Positions 15,678 to 22,441 of a stretch of 28,090 nucleotides of DNA are shown here, piece by piece (positions within the stretch are counted from its first letter, which is position 1; the number at the start of each line of letters is the position of its first letter). Source of the stretch: a virus; the IMG/VR virus record IMGVR_UViG_3300027513_000041, positions 1 to 28,090 of that record, one strand, 5' to 3'. The translations under genes were made by a program, and so were the position numbers. The notes below the pieces were generated by a model, which worked only from the letters and a program-made list of their open reading frames with translations, had not been told where the DNA came from and made no database searches.

Positions 15678-16180
15678 TGCGCGGCGAATTTGTCTGGAAC
15701 GAGCAGCAGCAGATATTCGAGATCGAAAAGGATCCCGACGAGGATGCGCCGTTTTCGATTCATTGGTATGACGCACTCCGCGGCGCAGATCGTTACTGGA
15801 CGCCACGCTCCTACTTTGTCCCTGGCGACACCGTCACGCCGCCGCGGGAGGCCATCAACGGACACCGGTATCGCTGCACGATCGGCGGACGCACGGGCGG
15901 ATCGGCACCTGTTTGGCCGACCACTGGAACCAACACGGTCACGGACGGCGGTGTCACCTGGACGCGCATCGGGCTTGAAGACCGGATCGCGACGAGCACC
16001 TGGACCGTGGAAACCGGAATCGACGACGGCACGGACTCGATCGATGCCACGGAATGCGTCACGACGCTGCGGCTATCTGGCGGTACGCTCGGACGGGGCT
16101 ACATCGTGACCAATGCGATCGTCACCGATGCGGGATACGACTTCAATCAGCGCTTTCGCGTGCTGATCAGGCAGAACTAG
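15677..16180 (+). CDS. Putative carbohydrate-binding-like tail/head protein (167 aa)
   Basis: ATG 15677 overlaps the stop of the repeat gene (TAATG), so the two are coupled. The middle part has the pattern YWTPRSYFVPGDTV, then GHRYRCTIGGRTGGSAPVWP (20 residues) and DGGVTWTRIG, which resembles small aromatic carbohydrate-binding modules often found on phage fibres. The C-terminal 60 residues form an additional beta-rich part (TLRLSGGTLGRGYIVTNAIV). Binding to host glycans is plausible. The family match is by pattern only. Confidence 0.6.
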   Translation: MRGEFVWNEQQQIFEIEKDPDEDAPFSIHWYDALRGADRYWTPRSYFVPGDTVTPPREAINGHRYRCTIGGRTGGSAPVWPTTGTNTVTDGGVTWTRIGLEDRIATSTWTVETGIDDGTDSIDATECVTTLRLSGGTLGRGYIVTNAIVTDAGYDFNQRFRVLIRQN

Positions 16181-16636
16181 ATGGCGCACGTTCGAAAACA
16201 GATCCGGGATGCCGTGTTGACGCTGATCACGAATCTCGCGTCGAGCGGCGGGCGGGCGTTCGCCGGGCGCGTGTCTCCGTATGCGGAGGACGAATTGCCG
16301 GCCGTGAACGTGCGCGTTGGTGACGAGACGATCACGCAGTCATCGATTCACTATCCCGCGGTTCTGCTGCGCGAGCTCGAGGTGTCGATCGAATCCGTCG
16401 TCAAGCTGACCGATCAAGCCGATGATGATCTCGACGCCATGGCGCTCGAGGTCGAGGGCGCCATCGCTGCCAGTTCGTCAACGGTCACGTTGAGCGGGTT
16501 GCTCAACTGCGCGCTGACGCCGACCGGTATCGTGGTCGAGCGCGAGGACCAGGGCGAGGTCCCGATAGGTCGCCTCACGCTTGCCTACAGGACGCAGTAC
16601 GAAGTGATGAACAACGCGGCGGACACGGCGCTATGA
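16181..16636 (+). CDS. Putative tail terminator protein
   Basis: A 151-residue protein directly after the previous stop. A helix (HVRKQIRDAVLTLITNL) is followed by strands (AFAGRVSPYAEDELPAVNVRV; key residues R, P, V) and a two-layer alpha/beta pattern with DQADDDLDAMALEVEGAIAA. This arrangement, with RE-x-E-V-x-I in the middle, is typical of tail terminator proteins (gpU-like), which cap the tail tube and join it to the head. It is placed just before the tail tube gene, as expected. Minor tail protein of another type is the alternative. Confidence 0.7.
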   Translation: MAHVRKQIRDAVLTLITNLASSGGRAFAGRVSPYAEDELPAVNVRVGDETITQSSIHYPAVLLRELEVSIESVVKLTDQADDDLDAMALEVEGAIAASSSTVTLSGLLNCALTPTGIVVEREDQGEVPIGRLTLAYRTQYEVMNNAADTAL

Positions 16637-16755
16637 ACCCGGCGACGCGTGCGCTGCACGAGGCATTGATCAAGCTCGCCAAGGGTGTAATCACCGCTTG
16701 GGAGCGATGGGTAGAAGCGAAGGCGCAGGAAGGACGTAGCAGCACTACACGGTAG
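16633..16755 (+). CDS. 40-residue small phage protein
   Basis: ATG 16633 overlaps the terminator stop (ATGA) and the frame runs to TAG at 16753-16755. The product has the helix LIKLAKGVITAWERWVEAKA, an amphipathic pattern with two Trp, then a short polar tail. Short proteins of this look occur near phage tail genes, and the coupled start and helix argue that it is real. It would be missed by length cut-offs. Function unknown. Confidence 0.5.
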   Translation: MNPATRALHEALIKLAKGVITAWERWVEAKAQEGRSSTTR

Positions 16756-16785
16756 GTTTTTAACAGTCTCACCCGAGAGAGCACC

Positions 16786-16811
16786 AGGGCCTCGCCGTTC
16801 GGCAGAGCCCT
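16786..16811 (+). other. Imperfect hairpin in the leader of the tail tube gene
   Basis: AGGGC (16786-16790) pairs with GCCCT (16807-16811) and GCC (16794-16796) with GGC (16801-16803) around a GTTC loop, with a three-base mismatch between the two stems. It precedes a second hairpin covering the ribosome site. No T-tract follows. The pair of hairpins may form a regulatory leader. Confidence 0.4.
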
Positions 16812-16818
16812 CAAACGC

Positions 16819-16839
16819 CTCCTTGGAACTTTCAAGGAG
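16819..16839 (+). promoter_or_regulatory. Hairpin sequestering the tail tube ribosome-binding site
   Basis: CTCCTTG (16819-16825) pairs perfectly with CAAGGAG (16833-16839), and one G-U and one A-U pair can extend it to nine. The right arm contains the AAGGAG ribosome-binding site (16834-16839) of the tail tube gene at 16846. Closing it would hide the site, so translation of the most abundant tail protein may depend on opening by upstream ribosomes or a factor. Confidence 0.6.
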
Positions 16840-16845
16840 AGCGTC

Positions 16846-17490
16846 ATGGCATTTTCAAAGTGGAGCAATGTTCAAGTAGCAATCGGCACTCTCGGGACCG
16901 CGGTTCCGATCAATACGTTGAGCAAAGCAAATCCAGGTCTGGTCGAGTACACCGGCACAGACCCGGCGACTGGCGACTATGTCGCGTTGACCAGCATTCT
17001 CGGGATGGTCCAGGTCAACAATCGGATTTTCCGTGTTGGCAACGAGGACACCGTCGGCGACGACTTCGAACTCGAGTCAGAAGATACGACCCTTTACGAC
17101 ACGTTCGTCAGCGGCAATTTTCAGCCCGTCACCTTTGGAACGTCGCTGTCGGTGGCCGCCGGCGTAGCGGTCAGCGGCGGTGACTTCGCGTTCCTGGATA
17201 CCACAACCATCCACGACACGCAGCAAACGCAGATCCCTGGCCTGGCGGCCGCGACGGCGTTCACGTTCGATTGCTTCTGGGATCCGAGCGATGCCGGCTT
17301 GGCTGCGCTGGTTGCGGCCAGCAACGCGCAGGCACAGCGCGCGCTGCGTCTCACGTTCGCCAATGCCTACAAGTACCTGCTCCTCGGGTACGTGGGCGCG
17401 ACGTTGAGCCCGACCGGTAACGCGCAGGAGATGGTCAAAACCTCCGTGGTGTTCACGGCATTTGGACGTTCGAAGACCTACACGACATAA
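16846..17490 (+). CDS. Major tail tube protein
   Basis: The 214-residue protein forms the stacked-hexamer tail tube. ATG 16846 is six bases after AAGGAG. The sequence is beta-rich: MAFSKWSNVQVAIGTLG, a NNRIFRVGNEDTVGDDFELE loop, then strands with PGLAAATAFTFDCFWDP, and a Gly/Ala-rich end (FTAFGRSKTYTT). Length and order (terminator before, chaperones after) fit a tail tube protein of siphophages. A helix with an AALVAASNAQAQRALRLTF pattern separates the two sheet parts. It would be expected to be among the most strongly translated genes, which makes the covered ribosome site notable. Confidence 0.85.
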   Translation: MAFSKWSNVQVAIGTLGTAVPINTLSKANPGLVEYTGTDPATGDYVALTSILGMVQVNNRIFRVGNEDTVGDDFELESEDTTLYDTFVSGNFQPVTFGTSLSVAAGVAVSGGDFAFLDTTTIHDTQQTQIPGLAAATAFTFDCFWDPSDAGLAALVAASNAQAQRALRLTFANAYKYLLLGYVGATLSPTGNAQEMVKTSVVFTAFGRSKTYTT

Positions 17491-17499
17491 AGGAGTTGC

Positions 17500-17880
17500 A
17501 TGACTGATGATCAACTAGCGCAGCGCATCGCGCAGGCGAGGGAGTACGAGCGCACGATCAAAGCGATGACCTTCCGCCTGCGCATCCCGACTCGAAATGA
17601 GATGCGGGTCATGTGGGCGGAAGCGCGCGACGGTGGCGGTGACGCGGCATTGAGGATCGCTGCGTCATTCACCATCCTGCGGACCTCGCTTCTATCTGTG
17701 CGCGGGGCTACCACGGCGGATTTGAAGTTGCCGGGGGATGTGGAGCCGCTTCCGTCGACCCTCGCGTCAGCGCTTGCGCTGGTTGATCACCGGGACGATC
17801 TGGCAATGGAACTGAACGACGAGCTTCTGGAAAAAATGCGCGTCCGAAATGAGGAGCTCGAGGCCGACGAAAAAAACTGA
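17500..17880 (+). CDS. Tail assembly chaperone, gpG-like
   Basis: The 126-residue product is the short form of the tail assembly chaperone, which helps load the tape measure before tube growth. ATG 17500 follows AAAGGAG by about five bases. It is helical, with RIPTRNEMRVMWAEARD near residue 28-44 and a very charged C-terminus (LLEKMRVRNEELEADEKN). The gene ends in the slippery sequence A-AAA-AAC followed directly by TGA. That end, size and location between the tail tube and tape measure identify it, even though sequence similarity in this family is low. Confidence 0.85.
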   Translation: MTDDQLAQRIAQAREYERTIKAMTFRLRIPTRNEMRVMWAEARDGGGDAALRIAASFTILRTSLLSVRGATTADLKLPGDVEPLPSTLASALALVDHRDDLAMELNDELLEKMRVRNEELEADEKN

Positions 17881-18143
17881 ACGAACGCATCCACTTTGAT
17901 TTGGTTGAAGAGGGTGCGTTCCAGCAGGCGGGCTTCCTGATGCGTGACATCAGCAACCAAAGGCCGGTTTTGAACAACAGAGCGGCAGAGGCATGCGTCA
18001 TATGGGGGCAGTTGGGCGGATGGTTTCCCGAACGACTGCCGCTCGTGGCTGCCGCTTTCGGAATTGTCTACTGGGACGGATTGATCGATCGGCTGCTCGT
18101 CATTCGAGCGGCGATCGAAGCAGCTCGAGCGGAGCTTAGTTAG
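17500..18143 (+). CDS. Frameshifted long tail chaperone, gpGT-like
   Basis: A -1 frameshift at 17871-17877 would join the chaperone to the frame running from 17877 to TAG 18141-18143, giving about 214 residues. The joined segment begins LNERIHFDLVEEGAFQQAGF and includes PERLPLVAAAFGIVYWDGLI. That frame has no ATG or GTG near its beginning; a TTG at 17901 has no good ribosome site in place. In lambda the equivalent gpGT protein binds the tape measure through the T domain. Most ribosomes should make the short form and a few percent the long form. Efficiency cannot be told from sequence. Confidence 0.85.
17871..17877 (+). promoter_or_regulatory. Programmed -1 frameshift slippery heptamer
   Basis: A AAA AAC read in the zero frame as AAA (17872-17874) and AAC (17875-17877), then TGA. 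Slipping back one base gives AAA AAA and then CTG in the open downstream frame. This is a classical X-XXY-YYZ site at the end of the upstream tail chaperone gene, where phages use frameshifting to make the long chaperone. An adjacent stop may add a pause. A downstream stimulatory structure was not identified. Confidence 0.88.
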
Positions 18144-20509
18144 TGGCACAACCGAAACTAGAACTGACGGCAGTCGACCAGACGCGAGCGGCGTTCGCTT
18201 CCGTTGCAAAGAACTTGGACCAGCTCACGGTCAGGGTTCAGGCAACGGGCGCGCGCATCAAGGGCATCCTCGGTGCGAGCTTCGCCGGGATCTCGGGTGC
18301 GGTAGCGTTCACGGCGCTGACCGAGACGGCAAAGGAAGCAGAGCAGGCGAGCGCACGCGTCGCCGCGGTTCTGCGCGCGACCGGCCACGCCGCCGGCATT
18401 GCACAGAAGGAGATCGACGAGCTCGCCGAGTCGCTCGCCGAAACGACCCAGTTCGACGATGAGAGCATCCGCAACGCTGCATCGCAGTTGCTTGTGTTCA
18501 AGAATGTGCAGGGCGACACGTTCCGCGAGGCGTTGAAGCTGTCGGCCGACGTGGCCGCATTCTTTGGCGAGGACTTGCCAAGCGCTGCAGCCAAGCTCGG
18601 GCGCTCGCTCGAAGACCCAGAGACGGCTTTCGGGCTGTTGCGTCGAGCGGGCATTCTGCTCACGGAGCAGCAGAAGGACATGATCAAGGAGATGGCCGAG
18701 GCCGGCAACGTGGCCGGCGCTCAGGCCGTCATCATCGACAAGCTGAAGGGCGCGTTCGAAGGCACCGCCGCCGCGATCAACACCGGTATGACCAAGGCCA
18801 CGGCCGACGCGAAGAAAGCGCTCGATGAATTCCTCGAGTCGCTCGGGCGCAGCGAAGCCGTTGGCGGGAGCTTCAAGAGAGGGCTGGAGGGCGTGAAAAC
18901 GCTCCTCGTGCAAATGAAGGCGGCCGTGGAGGACGGACCCGCGGCGGTGCGCAACCTCGGATCGAGCTTGATTGGTTTCAGCGCCGATCTGCTCGGGAAA
19001 GTAAACCCTGCGCTCGGCGTGACGCTCGAGCTCATGTCGAAACTCGCCAAGGCCGAGGACGACAGGAAGCGCCGCTCTAGCGGCATCATTGGCGGCGGCC
19101 CGCTCGACCCCAAAGTCATCGAGGCTGCAGCGGCCGAACAGAAAGCCGCGCAGGAACGAGACGCTGCCTACGTCAAAGCGCGCGAGGCGGCAAAGAAGGC
19201 TGCCGAGGAGGCCAAGAAGGCATCGGCCGAGGCGCAGCGCGCGGCGAAGGCGGACCAGGAGCGGTTCACCAATGCGAAGCTGTCGTTAGAAGAGCAGGCC
19301 GCGGCGGTCGAAGACATCACCGAGTTTGAGAAGACCCGAATCGCGATTGAGCAAGGCAAGCTCGGGAAGACGGCGCAGGCGAACCGCGATCAACTGCTGG
19401 CGCTGGCCGCGAATATCGATCTGCTCCGCGATGAGAAGAAGGTCCGCGAGGAAATCGAGCGCGTCATCGAGGCACAGAACCGCGAAGACGCAGAGCGGAG
19501 CAGGACGGAGTCAGAACGCCGGGCGGCCGTGCGAGATTCGATCGTCGCCCTCATCGACCCGCTGGAGCAGTACCGCAAGAAGCTGGTCGCGGTACGCGAG
19601 GCTGCCGAGAAGGGCGACATCACGCCGGAGCAGCAACTCGAGGCCGAGTTCAAGATTCAGGAGTTGATCGACGAGGCGCTCAAGCTCGAAGCGCAAGTCG
19701 ATAAGACCAAGTCGGTAGCCGAGGAGCTCGGCCTGACATTCGTATCGGCATTCGAGGACGCGGTCGTTGAGGGCGAGAAATTCCGCGACGTCGTCAGGGC
19801 GCTCGAGAAAGACATCATCCGGGTCTTGTCCCGCAAGTTCGTGACCGAGCCGTTGGCCAACAGCGCGGGCAAGTTCGCCGAAGAGCTCACCAAGGGCGGC
19901 AGTGGCGACTTCGTCAGCGACCTACTGAAAAAGACCGGTGAATTTTTCTCCGGCCTCTTCCGGGCAGAGGGCGGCCCGGTTGCGGCGGGATCTCCCTACA
20001 TCGTCGGGGAGCGCGGCCCAGAGCTCTTCGTCCCGAAGGCGAGCGGCCATATCGTACCGAACACAGATCTGCTCACGAGCATCGCGTCCAGCACCAAGGC
20101 GCTGACCTCGATGTTCCGAGCTGAAGGCGGGCCCGTCGCCGCAAACTCCCCTTATATCGTTGGCGAGAAAGGGCCGGAGCTGTTTGTCCCGAAGGCGAGC
20201 GGGAACATCGTACCGAATAGCTCGCTTCTGACGAGCATCGCCTCGAGCGCTAAGGCGCTCACGGCCATGTTCCGCGCCACCGGCGGGCCGGTGACTGCGG
20301 GTGCTCCGTACATCGTCGGCGAAGAAGGCCCTGAGTTATTCGTGCCGGCCGCCAGTGGGAACGTCACGCCGACCCGAGAAACCCGGAGCGGCGGCAACCA
20401 CATCAACATCACGATCAATGTTCCGCAAGGGATCCGCCACGACACGGCGGCGCAAGTCGCCGCATCCGTCGGCCGCGCGGTGCGAAGCGCGATGCGAAAG
20501 AACGGCTGA
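18143..20509 (+). CDS. Tape measure protein
   Basis: The 788-residue protein sets tail length and is ejected into the cell. GTG 18143 overlaps the chaperone stop (TAGTG) with GGAG eight bases upstream. The N-terminal 300 residues are helical with an Ala/Gly-rich stretch (ILGASFAGISGAVAFTALTE, 39-58). A long charged coiled coil runs from about 333 to 470 and again to 600. The C-terminus has three copies of a 52-residue unit starting at residues 606, 658 and 710, with GGPV, PYIVGE and GPELFVP motifs. By the usual rule of about 0.15 nm per residue, the tail would be about 118 nm. Three copies instead of the usual one is unusual. Confidence 0.93.
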   Translation: MAQPKLELTAVDQTRAAFASVAKNLDQLTVRVQATGARIKGILGASFAGISGAVAFTALTETAKEAEQASARVAAVLRATGHAAGIAQKEIDELAESLAETTQFDDESIRNAASQLLVFKNVQGDTFREALKLSADVAAFFGEDLPSAAAKLGRSLEDPETAFGLLRRAGILLTEQQKDMIKEMAEAGNVAGAQAVIIDKLKGAFEGTAAAINTGMTKATADAKKALDEFLESLGRSEAVGGSFKRGLEGVKTLLVQMKAAVEDGPAAVRNLGSSLIGFSADLLGKVNPALGVTLELMSKLAKAEDDRKRRSSGIIGGGPLDPKVIEAAAAEQKAAQERDAAYVKAREAAKKAAEEAKKASAEAQRAAKADQERFTNAKLSLEEQAAAVEDITEFEKTRIAIEQGKLGKTAQANRDQLLALAANIDLLRDEKKVREEIERVIEAQNREDAERSRTESERRAAVRDSIVALIDPLEQYRKKLVAVREAAEKGDITPEQQLEAEFKIQELIDEALKLEAQVDKTKSVAEELGLTFVSAFEDAVVEGEKFRDVVRALEKDIIRVLSRKFVTEPLANSAGKFAEELTKGGSGDFVSDLLKKTGEFFSGLFRAEGGPVAAGSPYIVGERGPELFVPKASGHIVPNTDLLTSIASSTKALTSMFRAEGGPVAANSPYIVGEKGPELFVPKASGNIVPNSSLLTSIASSAKALTAMFRATGGPVTAGAPYIVGEEGPELFVPAASGNVTPTRETRSGGNHINITINVPQGIRHDTAAQVAASVGRAVRSAMRKNG
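19958..20392 (+). repeat. Triplicated GGPV-PYIVGE-GPELFVP unit in the tape measure
   Basis: Units start at 19958, 20114 and 20270, exactly 156 bases (52 residues) apart. The first two are complete, including the LLTSIASS-x-KALT-x-MFRA joint; the third is shortened after the GN-x-TP part. The pattern GGPV-x-G-x-PYIVGE-x-GPELFVP is a known C-terminal element of tape measure proteins, normally single. DNA identity between units is moderate, so the duplications are not very recent. Confidence 0.85.
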
Positions 20510-21141
20510 TGGCCTTCATCGAGTCGCCGCGCTTCCCAGAGACCATCGGCTATCAATCGGCGGGCGGTCCAGTGTTTCGGACCTCGGTCGTTCCGACGAT
20601 CTCCGGTCGTGAGTACAGAAACGCGAGATGGTCACAGTCGATGCATCGGTTTGACCTGGAGCATGCCGTCAAGACCGATACCCAGCTCACCGAACTGCAG
20701 ACCTTCTTCGAGGCGGTCGGGCAGGGCCGCGCTCATATGTTCCGCTTCAAGTGGAAGCGGGACTATCAATTGCTGATCACGAATGGCGTGCTCGGGAATG
20801 GCGTCGCCGTTTCTGGAACGACCTACCAGATTCGGAAAAAGTACACGACAGGCTCGTCCACATACTATCGCGACATCAAGAAGCCGGTCATCACGCCGAC
20901 GTTGCGCGTCTACAAGAACGCGGTCGAGGTCACGCAGGCGCCGGGCGCGGGAAACTTTCAATACGACTCGACGACCGGGATCGTCACGTTCGGCACAGCA
21001 CCGACACCCGGCGATGCGCTCACCTGTACGGGTGAGTTTGACTTCCCGGTGCGCTTCGACACCGATGAATTCCTGGTGCGTGTGGTGGGGCCCGGCTCCT
21101 ATGAAATCGACTCCTTGCCCCTGATCGAGCGGCGCGTATGA
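20509..21141 (+). CDS. Distal tail protein, DUF2460 family
   Basis: The 210-residue protein matches the DUF2460/TIGR02217 family of distal tail proteins, the ring that connects tube and tip. Start ATG 20509 overlaps the tape measure stop (TGATG). Features are the N-terminal FIESPRFPETIGYQSAGGP, the RWSQSMHRFDLEHAV strand, a FKWKRDYQ segment and the PTLRVYKNAVEV-x(10)-Y-x-T-G-I-V-x-F pair. It ends with RFDTDEFLVRV and a ...EIDSLPLIERRV tail typical of this family. It is the first of four genes in the same order as gene transfer agent genes g12-g15. In gene transfer agents g12 is a tail ring. Confidence 0.9.
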   Translation: MAFIESPRFPETIGYQSAGGPVFRTSVVPTISGREYRNARWSQSMHRFDLEHAVKTDTQLTELQTFFEAVGQGRAHMFRFKWKRDYQLLITNGVLGNGVAVSGTTYQIRKKYTTGSSTYYRDIKKPVITPTLRVYKNAVEVTQAPGAGNFQYDSTTGIVTFGTAPTPGDALTCTGEFDFPVRFDTDEFLVRVVGPGSYEIDSLPLIERRV

Positions 21142-21998
21142 GCAAGACCATATCCGGCGCCTACGAGGCGCACCTCGCGCTCTACACCACGACGATCGCG
21201 ACCTGCTGGAAAGTCACCCGGCGCGATGCTCAGGTGTTTGCCTTCACGGATCACATCGAAAATATAACGTTCGATGCCGTGACGTACTTGGCTGCAACTG
21301 CCTACACGGCATCTGCCATCGAGTCGAGCGCGGGGCTGAACGTCGACAACCTGGAGGTCAGCGGCTATCTCGATGCGGCCGCGATCACCGAGGAGGACTT
21401 GCTGGCCGGCAAGTGGGATTTTGCCGAGGTGCTGATTTTCGAGGTCAATTACAACGACCTCAGCATGGGCTCTATGAAGCTCCGCCGCGGCTGGCTCGGC
21501 GAAGTGAAGTCGACGGACGTGTCATTCATCGCGGAACTGCGCGGCATGATGCAGCGCCTTCAAGGGCTGATTGGGCGTGTCATCACGCCGGCCTGCAATG
21601 CGGACGTCTTCGATGCCCGGTGCGGACTCAGCACCGGTAGCGTCACGAACGGCTTGGTGTCCAGCACGATCACCGGTGCCGGCGCGACCAATAACGACGC
21701 CTTCTCGGACACGGCACTGACCGCGGCGACGGCATGGTTCGACTATGGTCTGGTCACCTTCACCGGCGGCTTGAATGACGGCCTTTCGATGGAAGTCGCG
21801 GCGTATACGCTCGGCTCTCCACCGACCGTCACACTCAAGCTGCCGATGCCGTTCCTGATTCAAGTCGGCGACACCTACGACATTCGCGCCGGCTGCGATA
21901 AGACGATCGCGACCTGTCGCGTCAAGTACAACAACGTGATCAACTTTCGCGGCTTTCCACATGTGCCAGGGCCGGGCCGGTTGGCGGGCGGAATATGA
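21138..21998 (+). CDS. Tail hub protein, DUF2163/BR0599 family
   Basis: The 286-residue protein (TIGR02218 type) has two parts: residues about 1-145 of DUF2163 type (CWKVTRRDAQVFAFTDH, FEVNYNDLSMGSMKLRRGWL) and a C-terminal BR0599 part. Four cysteines, C153, C162, C253 and C260, lie in the patterns C-x8-C and C-x6-C. Related hubs (lambda gpL and the gene transfer agent hub) are reported to bind an iron-sulfur cluster, and these four are candidate ligands. The ending NFRGFPHVPGPGRL is characteristic. It lies between the distal protein and the peptidase and starts by an ATGA overlap. Confidence 0.9.
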   Translation: MSKTISGAYEAHLALYTTTIATCWKVTRRDAQVFAFTDHIENITFDAVTYLAATAYTASAIESSAGLNVDNLEVSGYLDAAAITEEDLLAGKWDFAEVLIFEVNYNDLSMGSMKLRRGWLGEVKSTDVSFIAELRGMMQRLQGLIGRVITPACNADVFDARCGLSTGSVTNGLVSSTITGAGATNNDAFSDTALTAATAWFDYGLVTFTGGLNDGLSMEVAAYTLGSPPTVTLKLPMPFLIQVGDTYDIRAGCDKTIATCRVKYNNVINFRGFPHVPGPGRLAGGI

Positions 21999-22441
21999 CC
22001 GTCCAGTACATCGACCGCGCGCTCATCGTCGAGACGGCGAGGGCATACATTGGCACCCCATTCCGGCATCAGGGCCGGGTGCGTGGCGCCGGCATCGACT
22101 GCGCCGGCGTGCCGATCGGTGTTGCGTACGACCTCGGCGTCGTCGACGCGTGCATCACCGGCTACGATCGCCAGCCGAACGACACAGAATTCCGCGCGAT
22201 CCTCGATCGCTACACGTTCGAGATTCCGTTCCAGGATGTGCTTCCTGCGGACATGCTGACGTTCGCCTTCCTGAAAGAGCAACACATCGCGATCGTCACG
22301 CAAGTAGACCCGATCTGCATTCTCCACGCATACGAGAGCGTAGGGCGGTGCGTCGAGCAACCGCTCGACAAAGTGTGGCTGCGACGCATGCGCGGATGCA
22401 GACGCTTCCCGTGGGCAGCTCCGATGCTGCTGGTCGCATAG
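21995..22441 (+). CDS. NlpC/P60 tail-tip peptidase
   Basis: A 148-residue cysteine peptidase of the phage NlpC/P60 type (TIGR02219), carried at the tail tip and thought to open peptidoglycan during DNA entry. The catalytic Cys is C36 in GIDCAG, near the ETARAYIGTPFRHQGR start; the His is H97 in QHIAIVT, with H111 in ILHAYE as third residue candidate. The PADMLTF loop (usually PGDLLLF) precedes the His. The C-terminal segment WLRRMRGCRRFPWAAP closes the domain. Start by ATGA overlap with the hub gene; it directly abuts the large tip gene. Confidence 0.9.
   Translation: MTVQYIDRALIVETARAYIGTPFRHQGRVRGAGIDCAGVPIGVAYDLGVVDACITGYDRQPNDTEFRAILDRYTFEIPFQDVLPADMLTFAFLKEQHIAIVTQVDPICILHAYESVGRCVEQPLDKVWLRRMRGCRRFPWAAPMLLVA

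Noticed and set aside
14844-15806. Minus-strand repeat-containing open frame
   Set aside because: The repeats are the complement of the ETDxAQ coding repeats; the + strand frame has a ribosome site, coupling and a sensible core motif.
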